Source of the DNA: Halieaceae bacterium
GTDB taxonomy: Bacteria; Pseudomonadota; Gammaproteobacteria; Pseudomonadales; Halieaceae
Direction: 5' to 3'
Assembly: GCA_028280635.1 (NCBI GenBank)
Contig: JANQLM010000095.1
Location: 1-42,113 of the forward strand
DNA length: 42,113 nucleotides
Shown: piece after piece, positions 1 to 10,893 of the stretch
Position numbering within the stretch: the stretch's first letter is position 1
Layout of the letters: every line of letters begins with the position of its first letter
Notes under the pieces: model-generated
What the model saw: only the letters and a program-made list of their open reading frames with translations
What the model was told of the DNA's origin: nothing
Database searches by the model: none
Program-made: the position numbers and the translations under genes

Positions 1-99
1 GCCGCATCCGAGCGAGACAGGGATGTCATGCCTGTAGCGTGTCCCGGAAGGGCCCCGGGCGCCGCACGCGCGGCTTCATTGCGACGATCAGGAATCCCC

Positions 100-126
100 A
101 AAAAAAAGGCCGCACAGTGTGCGGCC
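100..126 (-). terminator. rho-independent terminator of hppA
   Basis: An 8-bp perfect stem (GGCCGCAC / GTGCGGCC, 3-nt loop, 108-126) is followed on the minus strand by a run of eight U (A8 at 100-107). It lies 21 nt past the hppA stop codon, so it most likely ends that transcript. Nothing else can be supported in bases 1-99. Confidence 0.85.
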
Positions 127-146
127 TTTAGTTCACTATTCGAGGG

Positions 147-2138
<1,992 letters not shown>

Positions 2139-2175
2139 ACGACTCCCGTTTATTTGGTTATCTTGGGCAGCGCTG

Positions 2176-2205
2176 AGTCTACCCAACAAATTCAATTGCG
2201 CACAA
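2176..2205 (-). promoter_or_regulatory. possible sigma-70 promoter of hppA
   Basis: On the minus strand TTGTGC (2200-2205) and TAGACT (2176-2181) are 18 nt apart, about 40 nt upstream of the hppA ATG and just after the upstream gene's stop. Recognised by eye only; moderate match. Confidence 0.35.
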
Positions 2206-2211
2206 GCGCGG

Positions 2212-2901
2212 TCAGGCGGGCGCTGGCGTGGTTTTGAGGTAGCGTTCCAGCAGTGTCGGGAGGCTTCTTATCACTGCCGCCCCCAGGGCAATGCCAGCAC
2301 GGGATACCGCTTCCTCAACCAGGGCCTCGGTCAGTCTCTGCTCACAATCACGGGCGCCCGGTGCGAAGCTCAGATGCCAGCGCTCCGGCGCGACACCGCC
2401 CTGGTCGCGCTGGTAGGGGCGGAAGAAGCCTTCCGCCGTCCCGGCGGCTATCTGCGCGTCCAGCCAGACGTGCAGGGGGCCAAACATCCCCGCGTCGGTG
2501 ACCTCGGCGGGCACCAGTTGCACGCGGTAACCCTCGGGTAGGGCGGCGGCGTCAAACACATCGAGATCAGTGCCCCAGTGGTGTCGCGAGGTGCCGGGCA
2601 GTGCGGAGAAGCGCAGGATGGCCGCCAGCTTGTCCTCCTCGCTCATGGCATCTAGGTCCAGCGGTCGGCCAGCATCGTCGTGGACGGGCCGCTCACCGGC
2701 GGCCTTGCGATTCCAGATATCGCACTGGCGTTCAAAGCTGCGAAAGCCGCTGGCGATAGCCAGCTCGAACCCCGCGTCGACGGCTCGCCGACGCAGCGCC
2801 TCGAAGGCCGACCAGCAGTCCGGCTGCAGGCCGATGCCATCGCGCCATTCAATGTGGCTGTCGTCGCGACCCGTGAGCTGGCGCTCGTCCAATGACGTCA
2901 T
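2212..2901 (-). CDS. M15-family D-Ala-D-Ala carboxypeptidase (VanY-like domain)
   Basis: A 229-residue zinc peptidase of the VanY/DacB-type M15 family, which trims D-alanine from peptidoglycan peptides. The metal site is complete: [10 protein letters not shown] fits SxHxxGxxxD (first His and last Asp are ligands), and ERWHLSF supplies the catalytic Glu and third ligand His. SGFRSFERQ near residue 55 is the usual substrate-site segment. No signal peptide or membrane segment is visible, so it could act on cytoplasmic muropeptides during recycling rather than on the sacculus; this is inference. Its ATG overlaps the sfsA stop as ATGA, so the two are translationally coupled. Exact substrate unknown. 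Confidence 0.85.
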   Translation of the reverse strand: MTSLDERQLTGRDDSHIEWRDGIGLQPDCWSAFEALRRRAVDAGFELAIASGFRSFERQCDIWNRKAAGERPVHDDAGRPLDLDAMSEEDKLAAILRFSALPGTSRHHWGTDLDVFDAAALPEGYRVQLVPAEVTDAGMFGPLHVWLDAQIAAGTAEGFFRPYQRDQGGVAPERWHLSFAPGARDCEQRLTEALVEEAVSRAGIALGAAVIRSLPTLLERYLKTTPAPA

Positions 2902-3599
2902 GTCTGCAACTCCACCGGCAGCTCCCTGGCCAACTGGATGCCCACCGGCGAGATATCCGCCACCCAGGCCATGGCCTCCACCCCCGCCGCTGTCGCGGCG
3001 ACCAAAGCCTCACCGTAGGCGGGATCGATATCCCAGGCCGGCTTCACCCGCTGAATGCCGGCGTGGAACACGCAGAAAAAAATCACCGCCCGCTCCCCCG
3101 CTTCGGCCAGTTGCTGAAGTTCCCGCAGGTGCTTGCGAGCGCGATCACTGACGGCATCCGGGAATACCCCGTCGCCGCCCCTACACAGGGTGACGGATTT
3201 CACCTCCAGGGTGCAGCGACCGCGCTCCGGGTCATCGAGTTGCAGGTCAGCGCGACTGCCCTCGCCGTACTTCACCTCGCGCCGCAGCGAATCGTAGCCC
3301 GCCAGTGTCTCGACCCGCCCGCCGACAATGGCTTCCTCGACCACCCGGTTGGCTCGGGCGGAATGAATACAGGCCATGCCCTCGGTGGTATCGACCAGCT
3401 CCCAGGTATGCGGATACTTGCGTGTTTTCGAATCACTCACCGACAGCCACACCGGGCTGCCGGGCTCGGCGCAGCCGGTCATGGCCCCGGTGTTGGGGCA
3501 GTGGACGGTCAGCCGGCTGCCATCAGCCAGTTCGACGTCGGCTAGAAAGCGCTTGTAGCGGCGCAGCAGCGTCGCCGGGATGAGCTCAGTAAAATTCAT
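2898..3599 (-). CDS. sfsA: SfsA, sugar fermentation stimulation protein homologue
   Basis: A 233-residue SfsA family protein of usual length. The N-terminal OB-like part (LIPATLLRRYKRFLADVELADG, abbreviated: residues 5-26) leads into HCPNTGAMTGC, the most conserved SfsA block. The C-terminal nuclease-like part contains DLQLDD and LEVKSVTL, with acidic residues and a Lys resembling a PD-(D/E)XK site. In E. coli SfsA was linked to maltose metabolism and DNA binding; its biochemical role is not settled. It is first in a two-gene unit, overlapping the M15 peptidase by 4 nt, and is divergent from dksA. sfsA next to dksA is a common arrangement in Gammaproteobacteria, supporting the call. Confidence 0.95.
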   Translation of the reverse strand: MNFTELIPATLLRRYKRFLADVELADGSRLTVHCPNTGAMTGCAEPGSPVWLSVSDSKTRKYPHTWELVDTTEGMACIHSARANRVVEEAIVGGRVETLAGYDSLRREVKYGEGSRADLQLDDPERGRCTLEVKSVTLCRGGDGVFPDAVSDRARKHLRELQQLAEAGERAVIFFCVFHAGIQRVKPAWDIDPAYGEALVAATAAGVEAMAWVADISPVGIQLARELPVELQT

Positions 3600-3711
3600 G
3601 CCGCGATTGTGTCACAGAACGGCTTTGGAGGCGGCCCGCGGGGCGGTGAGATGCCTGTCTGGCATCCGATTGCCGAAGCTCATGGCAGCCCGAACCGGTA
3701 TGGAATTTTTA

Positions 3712-3741
3712 TTGGCACAGGCAGTCGGAATCTGGTAGTTT
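3712..3741 (+). promoter_or_regulatory. possible sigma-70 promoter of dksA
   Basis: TTGGCA (3712-3717) and TAGTTT (3736-3741) are 18 nt apart and followed by a GC-rich stretch (CTCCGCCC), about 75 nt before the dksA start. Weak -10; visual match only. Confidence 0.35.
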
Positions 3742-3817
3742 CTCCGCCCTCGAAGGACCGGCCATTCGGCAACAGCGGCCCGGTTCCTCTACCAAATAAC
3801 ATCGATGGGAAGTCACC

Positions 3818-4264
3818 ATGCCCAGAAGATCAAGCAAATCTGCAGCCTCATCTGAATTCAAGAACTTTGTTCCTTACAAGCCCAAGCGCGGTGAGGAATA
3901 CATGAATGAGCGTCAGCGCGCCCACTTCAAGAGCATCCTGCTGAACTGGAAGGCGGAGCTGATGGAGGAAGTCGATCGCACCGTGACCCATATGAAGGAC
4001 GAGGCGGCCAACTTTCCCGACCCGGCGGATCGCGCCACCCAGGAAGAGGAGTTCAGCCTGGAACTGCGCACCCGCGACCGTGAGCGCAAGCTGATCAAGA
4101 AGATCGACGGCACAATCGATCGTATTGACGCCGACGATTACGGCTTCTGCGACGCCTGTGGTGTCGAGATTGGCATCAAGCGCCTGGAAGCCCGCCCCAC
4201 CGCCGACCTTTGTATCGACTGCAAGACCCTCGACGAAATCAAGGAAAAGCAGGAACACGGCTGA
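3818..4264 (+). CDS. dksA: RNA polymerase-binding transcription factor DksA
   Basis: A 148-residue DksA, which enters the RNA polymerase secondary channel and, with ppGpp, tunes rRNA, tRNA and amino-acid promoters. The coiled-coil tip motif DPADRA (Asp68, Asp71, Ala73) is intact and the C4 zinc finger is complete: Cys111, Cys114, Cys132, Cys135. The acidic, heptad-rich helices lie on either side of the tip. ATG at 3818 is preceded by GGGAAG. It is followed immediately by gluQ, as in E. coli and Pseudomonas. The tRNA-fMet promoter in this window has a GC-rich discriminator, the kind of promoter DksA/ppGpp represses; that link is inference. Confidence 0.98.
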   Translation: MPRRSSKSAASSEFKNFVPYKPKRGEEYMNERQRAHFKSILLNWKAELMEEVDRTVTHMKDEAANFPDPADRATQEEEFSLELRTRDRERKLIKKIDGTIDRIDADDYGFCDACGVEIGIKRLEARPTADLCIDCKTLDEIKEKQEHG

Positions 4265-5153
4265 GTCGGCCGACAGTTACGTAGGGCGCTTCGCGCCCTC
4301 CCCCACGGGCCCACTGCATCTGGGCTCACTGATTTGTGCTCTCGCCAGCTACCTGGACGCCCGCCATCACGACGGCCGCTGGTTGCTGCGCATGGAAGAT
4401 CTCGACCCGCCCCGGGAGCAGCCCGGTGCCGCACAGGCCATACTCGATTCACTGCAGCAGCACGGCTTGCACTGGGACGACGACGTGCTCTGGCAAAGCG
4501 CACGGCACGACGCCTATGCCGCGACCATCAATGAACTGCTGAGCAGCGGCCAGGCATTTCGCTGTGACTGCTCGCGAGCACGGTTGAAAGCTGAAGGCGG
4601 TGTCTATCGCGGCCGCTGCCGACACCGGGCCCTCAGCGCTGAGGTGGAATCCGCCGTGCGCCTGCAGGTGGAAGACGGCGCCGCGATCCGGGTCACCGAT
4701 GACATCCAGCCCAGCCTGCATCAACACATTGGTGCCGAGGTGGGCGACTTCATTATCCAGCGCCGCGACGGCCTGTATGCCTACCAGTTGGCGGTAGTCG
4801 TGGATGACGCCTTCCAGGGCGTGAACCGCATATTGCGGGGCAGCGATCTCTACGATTCAACACCCCGGCAGATATACCTGCAGCGCCGGCTGGGGCTGCC
4901 CACCCCACGCTATGCTCACATCCCGGTCATCGTGAACGCCCAGGGGCAGAAACTCAGCAAGCAGACCCATGCAGCGCCGCTGCACGGCGAACACGCCGCC
5001 GACAACCTGCGATTGGCGCTGCGCTTCCTGAACCAGGCAGCGCCACCTCCGGGCCTCAATCAGCTTGAGGCCCTGCTGGCGTTTGCCGTGGAACACTGGG
5101 ACTGTTCGGCGGTGCCCGGCCGCGCGGGAATTCCGGAGAGCAGTCTCTACTGA
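4170..5153 (+). CDS. gluQ: glutamyl-Q tRNA(Asp) synthetase
   Basis: A truncated GluRS paralogue that glutamylates queuosine in tRNA(Asp) and lacks the anticodon-binding domain. Class I signatures are present: [16 protein letters not shown] contains the HIGH-equivalent HLGS, and KLSKQ is the KMSKS-equivalent. The zinc site CDC...YRGRC is intact. Homology to E. coli begins at [10 protein letters not shown], encoded from about 4275. No ATG, GTG or TTG lies in frame within about 100 nt before that; the nearest are TTG 4170 and GTG 4158/4161, all inside dksA and without a clear ribosome site. The start given (TTG 4170) is therefore provisional. A non-standard start such as ACG at 4257, coupled to the dksA stop, is an alternative. 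Function certain, 5' end uncertain. Confidence 0.9.
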   Translation: MASSAWKPAPPPTFVSTARPSTKSRKSRNTAESADSYVGRFAPSPTGPLHLGSLICALASYLDARHHDGRWLLRMEDLDPPREQPGAAQAILDSLQQHGLHWDDDVLWQSARHDAYAATINELLSSGQAFRCDCSRARLKAEGGVYRGRCRHRALSAEVESAVRLQVEDGAAIRVTDDIQPSLHQHIGAEVGDFIIQRRDGLYAYQLAVVVDDAFQGVNRILRGSDLYDSTPRQIYLQRRLGLPTPRYAHIPVIVNAQGQKLSKQTHAAPLHGEHAADNLRLALRFLNQAAPPPGLNQLEALLAFAVEHWDCSAVPGRAGIPESSLY

Positions 5154-5166
5154 TACTATCCCTGCC

Positions 5167-5343
5167 GTGTATATCAACCGTACCCTGCTGCTGTTGCTGG
5201 CCATCGCCGTGGTGTTCATCCCCACCGCACAGGAGTGGGTTATCAGCGGCGGCACCGCCTGGTACCGGCCCTACCTGATCTGGCTGGTCATCATCGCGCT
5301 GGCCTGGTGGAACCAGCGCAAGAGCTATGGCGATGACCTTTAG
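5167..5343 (+). CDS. small two-helix membrane protein, CbrX-like
   Basis: A predicted 58-residue hydrophobic protein starting at GTG 5167, 14 nt after gluQ and overlapping the start of cbrA. It has two membrane segments (about residues 6-24 and 36-50, the second ending WLVIIALAWW) and a polar tail [10 protein letters not shown]. In Pseudomonas a small hydrophobic frame, cbrX, occupies exactly this place upstream of and overlapping cbrA, and is thought to couple cbrA translation. Position, size and hydrophobicity agree, but similarity is by context rather than sequence motif. No good Shine-Dalgarno is seen for the GTG, and an upstream in-frame start within gluQ is possible. Confidence 0.65.
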   Translation: MYINRTLLLLLAIAVVFIPTAQEWVISGGTAWYRPYLIWLVIIALAWWNQRKSYGDDL

Positions 5344-8314
5344 CGTCGGTGAACTGCTAGTCGGCATGCTCACCTACCTGGGCGTGCTGTTCGCGGTGGG
5401 CAGCCTCGCTGACCGCGGCAAGTTACCCGCGCGACTGCTGGAGCATCCCGCCGTTTACGTACTGTCACTGGGCGTGATAGCGGGCGGGCTTGCCATCTAC
5501 GGAGCCTCCCAACTGGCCTTCCACTACGGCTACGGTTTCCTGCTGTATTACGCCGGCATCAGCACCATGCTGCTGCTGTCACCGCTGGTGATGTTTCCCG
5601 TCATGCGGATCTGCCGCATCTACCAGCTCAGCTCGCTGGCCGACCTGCTGACTTTCCGGTTCCGCAGTCCCTGGGTGGGCGCCGCCGTGACCCTGACCAT
5701 GCTGGCGGCCGTACTGCCGTTGCTGGCACTGCAGGTGCAGGTGGTCTCCGATGGCATTCACCTGATGAGCGGTGACCGGCCCGGGGGCGGCGATGCCTGG
5801 CACGATCACGATACCCTGGCAGTCGTGTTCTGCGCCCTGGTGGCGACCTTTACCGTGTTTTTTGGCACCCGCAGGCTCAAGCCCGAAGAACGCCACGAGG
5901 GTCTGGTGGCGGCCATCGCCTTTGAATCCCTGGTCAAGCTGGTGGGCATGCTGGCGCTGGGTCTATACGCGGTGTACCAGGTGTTCGATGGTTTCAGCGG
6001 CCTCAATACCTGGCTGGCACACCACGACCAGGTAGTGGCCATGCTCGACACGCCACTGCGCCGGGACTCGGCCCACGCCCTGCTGCTGGTGTTCTTTGCC
6101 GGTGCCGTGACCATGCCACACATGTTCCACATGGCCTTCAGCGAAGCACCCGATGGTCCGCGCTTGCGCACCGCAAGCTGGGGGCTGTCCAGCTATCTGC
6201 TGTTGCTGAGCCTGCCCATTCTGCCGATCACCTGGGCCGGCCTGGAACTCGACGGCCAGCTGCCCCAGGTCTACGCGGCCCTGGCACTGGGCCTGGACAC
6301 AGGTTCCCGCGGCATCGCGATCACTGCCTATCTGGCCGGCATGTCGGCTGCCAGCGCCGTGATCATTGTCAGCACGCTGGCGCTCGCCAATATGTGCCTC
6401 AAACACCTGGTGCTACCCGTGTTGTTGCGGGGCCAGACGGGCCTGGAAGCGACATCCAACATCTATAGCCAGCTCAACTGGCTGCGCGCCCTGCTCACCG
6501 GCGCCATTATTCTGGCGGGCTACCTGTTCTCGCGCCGCACCCTCGGCAGCGAACAGCTGGTGGACCTTGGCATGACGGCGTTTATCGGCACACTGCAATT
6601 CCTGCCCGGCCTGCTGGCCACCCTGTACTGGCCCCGCGCCAATCGCTACGGCCTGGCCGCTGGCCTGGCCGCCGGCTTCACCACCTGGTACCTGCTGCTG
6701 GTGATTCCCCTGCTGACCGGCTCAGAGCCCGCCCTGCACGGCCTCTTGACGACCTGGTTCGGCGGCGATGATTCCCGCTGGACCGCCGCCGCCATCGGCT
6801 CACTGGGCATCAACATCTGCCTGTTCGTGCTGGCCACCGTGCTCACCCGTACCTCGGCAGAGGAATCTGCCAGTGCGGAAATCTGCTCAATGGATGACCT
6901 GGTGCGGCCCATGCGTCGCTCGCTGGGGCTGGCCAGCCCCGGAGAGTTCCGCGAGCGGCTGGCCGGTGTGCTGGGCGCCAATGCGGCCAATGCCGAAGTG
7001 GATCGCGCGCTGAAAGACCTGCGGCTGCCCGCGGAAGAGTCACGCCCCTACGCCCTGCGGCAATTGCGAGATCGGATCGAGGCCAACCTCTCCGGCCTGC
7101 TGGGCCCTACCGTTGCCTACGACATCATGCAGCGCTGTGTCCCCTGGCAGCTCGATGCGCCCCAGGCCAGCGAGGACATCAGCATGATCGAGCGGCGACT
7201 GGACAGCGAGTATCGCAGCTTTACCGGCCTGGCTGCCGACCTCGACAACCTGCGCCGCTACCACCGCGAGACCCTGCGCGACCTGCCGATTGGTGTGTTC
7301 TCCCTCGGCAAAGATGGCGAAATCCTGATGTGGAATCGCTCGATGGAGGAAACCACCGGGGTGGCCAGCGAGGACATTGTTGGGTCCTACCTCAGCTCAC
7401 TGCCGGAGGCCTGGAGCAGCATGCTCTCGGCATTTGCCGAGTCGCAGAAATTTGCCGAGCACAAGCTGCACCTACCGGAGCCATCGAGCCGGGGTCGCTG
7501 GATCAGCCTGCACAAGGCGGCGGTGGAATCCTCCTCGGGCATTTCCGAAGATCAGGTCATCGTGGTGGAGGACCTCACCGATTACGAGATTCTCGAACAG
7601 GAGCTCATGCACAATGAACGACTGGCGTCGATCGGTCGGCTCGCCGCGGGGGTAGCCCACGAGATCGGCAACCCGATCACCGGCATTGCCTGCCTGGCCC
7701 AGAACCTCGAGGTGGAAGAGGACATGGAGGCCATTCCCGAGGCCGCCAACGAAATTCTCAAGCAGACCAACCGCGTCACCCGCATTGTGGAAACGCTGGT
7801 GAACTTCTCTCATGCGGGCAGCACCAACGTGGACCCGGCCACCCTGCAGGCCATGAACCTGGCCGACTGCGTGGATGAAGCGGTGCACCTGCTGCAACTG
7901 GACCGCTCCGCCAAACCCGTGCGCTTTGACAACCGCTGTGATCGGGAGCAACTGGTGCTGGCGGAAAGCCAGCGCCTGCTGCAGGTCTTCGTCAACCTGC
8001 TGGGCAATGCCCGCGACGCCAGCGATCGCAATGGCCTGATCACCGTCGAGGCGCAGCCAGTCCAGAACCAGTTGCATATCAGCGTCACCGACGAGGGCAG
8101 CGGCATTCCCGAGGCAATCCAGGGCCAGGTCTTCGAGCCCTTTTTCACCACCAAAGAGCCCGGCGAGGGCACCGGCCTGGGCCTGGCGCTGGTCTACAGC
8201 ATTCTGGAAACCCTGGGCGGGCGCATTACCGTGACCAGTCCGGTGAAACAGCAGCGCGGCACCCGTTTCCTGGTCAGCCTGTCGAGCGCCAGCTATGGCG
8301 AGGAGTACCCCTAA
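5327..8314 (+). CDS. cbrA: CbrA-type sensor histidine kinase with Na+/solute symporter N-terminus
   Basis: A 995-residue kinase whose N-terminal half (to about residue 500) is a polytopic SLC5/SSS transporter-like domain, followed by a linker (500-650), a PAS domain (about 650-750), HisKA and HATPase. The phospho-acceptor is His778 in [20 protein letters not shown]. Other boxes: N ([11 protein letters not shown]), G1 (DEGSGIP), F (FEPFFTTK), G2 ([10 protein letters not shown]). In Pseudomonas CbrA senses carbon/nitrogen status, takes up histidine, and phosphorylates CbrB. Start may be ATG 5327 or 5333; both overlap the preceding small gene. The flanking order gluQ-cbrX-cbrA-cbrB-pcnB matches Pseudomonas exactly, so the symbol is well supported. 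The natural ligand is unknown here. Confidence 0.93.
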   Translation: MAMTFSVGELLVGMLTYLGVLFAVGSLADRGKLPARLLEHPAVYVLSLGVIAGGLAIYGASQLAFHYGYGFLLYYAGISTMLLLSPLVMFPVMRICRIYQLSSLADLLTFRFRSPWVGAAVTLTMLAAVLPLLALQVQVVSDGIHLMSGDRPGGGDAWHDHDTLAVVFCALVATFTVFFGTRRLKPEERHEGLVAAIAFESLVKLVGMLALGLYAVYQVFDGFSGLNTWLAHHDQVVAMLDTPLRRDSAHALLLVFFAGAVTMPHMFHMAFSEAPDGPRLRTASWGLSSYLLLLSLPILPITWAGLELDGQLPQVYAALALGLDTGSRGIAITAYLAGMSAASAVIIVSTLALANMCLKHLVLPVLLRGQTGLEATSNIYSQLNWLRALLTGAIILAGYLFSRRTLGSEQLVDLGMTAFIGTLQFLPGLLATLYWPRANRYGLAAGLAAGFTTWYLLLVIPLLTGSEPALHGLLTTWFGGDDSRWTAAAIGSLGINICLFVLATVLTRTSAEESASAEICSMDDLVRPMRRSLGLASPGEFRERLAGVLGANAANAEVDRALKDLRLPAEESRPYALRQLRDRIEANLSGLLGPTVAYDIMQRCVPWQLDAPQASEDISMIERRLDSEYRSFTGLAADLDNLRRYHRETLRDLPIGVFSLGKDGEILMWNRSMEETTGVASEDIVGSYLSSLPEAWSSMLSAFAESQKFAEHKLHLPEPSSRGRWISLHKAAVESSSGISEDQVIVVEDLTDYEILEQELMHNERLASIGRLAAGVAHEIGNPITGIACLAQNLEVEEDMEAIPEAANEILKQTNRVTRIVETLVNFSHAGSTNVDPATLQAMNLADCVDEAVHLLQLDRSAKPVRFDNRCDREQLVLAESQRLLQVFVNLLGNARDASDRNGLITVEAQPVQNQLHISVTDEGSGIPEAIQGQVFEPFFTTKEPGEGTGLGLALVYSILETLGGRITVTSPVKQQRGTRFLVSLSSASYGEEYP

Positions 8315-8450
8315 AGGGTACTGCGCCGAAGCCGCCACCGGTTTTCCGAAACTGGACCCACAGCGGCGCAGCTCACTGGCAAATCAGTCGACGAGCGGGT
8401 ATTTTTGTTTCATCTGTACACAGTGGTGGTAACACCCCGGGGTAGCACAC
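8315..8450 (+). other. cbrA-cbrB intergenic region with long-loop dyad
   Basis: A 136-nt gap between kinase and regulator. It contains CTGCGCCG (8321-8328) and its exact complement CGGCGCAG (8364-8371), able to form an 8-bp stem with a 35-nt loop, and one GGTAAC half-site (8428-8433) just before the cbrB GTG. The stem could limit read-through from cbrA, and the half-site could mediate CbrB autoregulation; both are guesses. Confidence 0.4.
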
Positions 8451-9899
<1,449 letters not shown>

Positions 9900-9907
9900 G
9901 AACCTAC

Positions 9908-9959
9908 GTTACCTTTCACCCGTGCCGTTACAGAATGCGGTGTAGAACGGTAACGTAAC
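9908..9959 (+). promoter_or_regulatory. candidate CbrB enhancer: GTTAC/GTAAC half-sites
   Basis: Two GTTAC (9908-9912, 9927-9931) are followed by two GTAAC in tandem (GTAACGTAAC, 9950-9959). CGTTAC and GTAACG form an inverted pair 18 nt apart. The cluster is centred about 120 nt upstream of the predicted start of the first sRNA, a normal distance for a sigma-54 enhancer. GTTAC/GTAAC half-sites resemble those I recall for Pseudomonas CbrB, which is memory rather than a search. Confidence 0.55.
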
Positions 9960-10030
9960 GCGGTATCAGCCGCCTACAAAGCGCACTCTTATTTTTCCAT
10001 CTTGTTGATATATAAAGAAAAATACATTTC

Positions 10031-10046
10031 TGGCACGGTAAGTGCT
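10031..10046 (+). promoter_or_regulatory. sigma-54 (-24/-12) promoter of first CrcZ-like sRNA
   Basis: TGGCACG, four bases, then GTGCT. This matches the -24/-12 consensus TGGCACG-N4-TTGCW with one mismatch and exactly 10 bp between the GG and GC pairs. The predicted transcript start is near 10055-10058. Confidence 0.65.
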
Positions 10047-10054
10047 CTATGTAA

Positions 10055-10146
10055 TACAGCTTAAACAATAAAAATAACAATCTAGCTGTAATAATAATAA
10101 TGACTCTAACTATGGACCTGGATGGGGAAAACTTTGTTTTCCCCTT
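10055..10146 (+). ncRNA. CrcZ-like Hfq/Crc-sequestering sRNA, copy 1
   Basis: A predicted RNA of about 90 nt. TACAGCT (10055-10061) and AGCTGTA (10084-10090) form a 7-bp stem whose loop presents AACAATAAAAATAACAA (10064-10080), an uninterrupted AAN series with six AA pairs. A second series AATAATAATAA (10090-10100) follows. AAN/ARN repeats are the known binding sites of the Hfq distal face with Crc. It ends in the hairpin at 10124-10144. Location between cbrB and pcnB is where Pseudomonas encodes CrcZ, and a sigma-54 promoter precedes it. Pseudomonas CrcZ is about 400 nt, so this is much shorter. Function is inferred from motifs and synteny. Confidence 0.65.
10124..10144 (+). terminator. hairpin ending sRNA copy 1
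   Basis: Stem GGGGAAAAC / GTTTTCCCC (9 bp) with loop TTT, followed by TTCGTTCATT, a weak U-tract. The preceding 18 nt (GACCTGGATGGGGAAAAC, 10115-10132) recur exactly in sRNA copy 2. Confidence 0.65.
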
Positions 10147-10704
10147 CGTTCATTCCGGCACGCGGAAATCTGCCTCGGCACCAGCCTGACACACTGTCTG
10201 GACCCACAGGGAATGCCGACCAGAACTTCGGGAATGGTTACGAAGGTTCAGCAAGCCCGTACTTTAAAAGTATTCACCGGTGAGTCTGTCAGGAATAGCT
10301 GACGGGTTCGCCACGTGACAGGTGGGCCTGTGATACCGGCTGTTGTGGGATGGCATGGCGACGACCCGGTTTGGGGCACGACATCAGCCCCGTCCGGCCA
10401 GGAACGCCCACCGGGGTGACCCGGCGACAGACGCCGTTACCTCTCGTCACATTGATGAGGCCGAAGGGGACTTGAGGGTAACAAGTCACATGACAGTTCT
10501 GTGACAAACTGCAGGATAAGCAGCGCTAACCCTGCCCTGGCATAGAAATCCACAGTTAAGTGGTTGGTTTGAAATGACTTTTTTGCCCGAAGGTGGGACA
10601 GCCAAGCAATTTGCGGCGCAAGACGAAAGATAAGAGACAAAACCTGAACACTAAGAAATCAAACACGCGTCGTACTGAGTCTGGGTGACAGGAAGCTGGC
10701 TGAT
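10147..10704. other. non-coding spacer between the two sRNAs
   Basis: No reading frame here looks like a protein: the longer open frames have no family motifs and poor start contexts. Visible elements are a GTTAC at 10237-10241; a hairpin GGGGC/GCCCC around 10373-10391 that overlaps GGCACG with a correctly spaced but poor -12; the GTTACC/GGTAAC pair at 10436-10482; and a dyad GTCACA...TGTGAC at 10485-10505. The stretch may be upstream regulatory DNA of sRNA copy 2 or contain a further transcript. Confidence 0.4.
10436..10482 (+). promoter_or_regulatory. candidate second CbrB enhancer
   Basis: GTTACC (10436-10441) and its complement GGTAAC (10477-10482) are 35 nt apart, about 250 nt before the predicted start of sRNA copy 2. 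They are the same half-sites as upstream of copy 1, but more widely spaced. Weak on its own; supported by symmetry with the first locus. Confidence 0.35.
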
Positions 10705-10720
10705 TGGCCAGAGAAATTGC
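10705..10720 (+). promoter_or_regulatory. sigma-54-like element before sRNA copy 2
   Basis: TGGCC and TTGC fit the -24 and -12 cores, but 11 rather than 10 bp separate GG from GC. Its distances to the A-rich tract and to the terminal hairpin closely match those of copy 1, which is the main reason to list it. An alternative with correct spacing but poor sequence (TGGGTG...AAGC) lies at 10682-10696. Confidence 0.4.
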
Positions 10721-10731
10721 CGATGTTCACC

Positions 10732-10828
10732 TGACAATAACAACAGATACCAACAATAAAAAAACACCGATAAATAACAATAAGACTCCTAGTGAGACCT
10801 GGATGGGGAAAACCTGGTTTTCCCCGTC
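10732..10828 (+). ncRNA. CrcZ-like Hfq/Crc-sequestering sRNA, copy 2
   Basis: A predicted RNA of about 95 nt with three AAN tracts: AATAACAA (10736-10743), AACAATAAAAA (10752-10762) and AATAACAATAA (10773-10783). It ends with the same sequence and hairpin as copy 1. GACTC about 15 nt before the shared 18-mer also aligns between copies, suggesting duplication followed by divergence. It lies directly upstream of pcnB, whose ATG is 66 nt past the end. Together the two copies carry five AAN motifs, similar in number to a single Pseudomonas CrcZ. The 5' end is uncertain because its promoter is less clear. Confidence 0.6.
10805..10825 (+). terminator. hairpin ending sRNA copy 2
   Basis: GGGGAAAAC CTG GTTTTCCCC: the same 9-bp stem as copy 1 with a different loop. 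The following GTCATCGTTC is not a strong U-tract, so some read-through into pcnB is possible. Confidence 0.6.
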
Positions 10829-10893
10829 ATCGTTCTTGCCCGCTGACCCGTATGGTAGACTGCGCGCCTTCTTTCTGGAGCACTGAAACACCG

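Noticed and set aside
3609-3905. Frame between sfsA and dksA overlapping dksA
   Set aside because: Starts at a TTG without a ribosome site, overlaps the dksA promoter and coding region, and lacks recognisable features.
10375-10388. GGCACG-N4-CAGC as a sigma-54 promoter for a longer CrcZ
   Set aside because: The -24 half and spacing are good, but the -12 half is poor, and no AAN tract follows for over 300 nt; kept only as a remark.
10485-10505. GTCACA...TGTGAC dyad as a CRP/Vfr site
   Set aside because: Half-sites are in the opposite orientation to the CRP consensus (TGTGA-N6-TCACA) and the spacing differs; left as an unassigned dyad.
10289-10640. Short minus-strand frames in the sRNA spacer
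   Set aside because: No motifs, poor starts, and composition unlike the neighbouring genes; the region fits non-coding DNA.
9900-10893. Mobile-element or prophage insertion in the cbrB-pcnB gap
   Set aside because: No transposase, integrase, terminal repeats or target duplication; synteny with Pseudomonas explains the gap.
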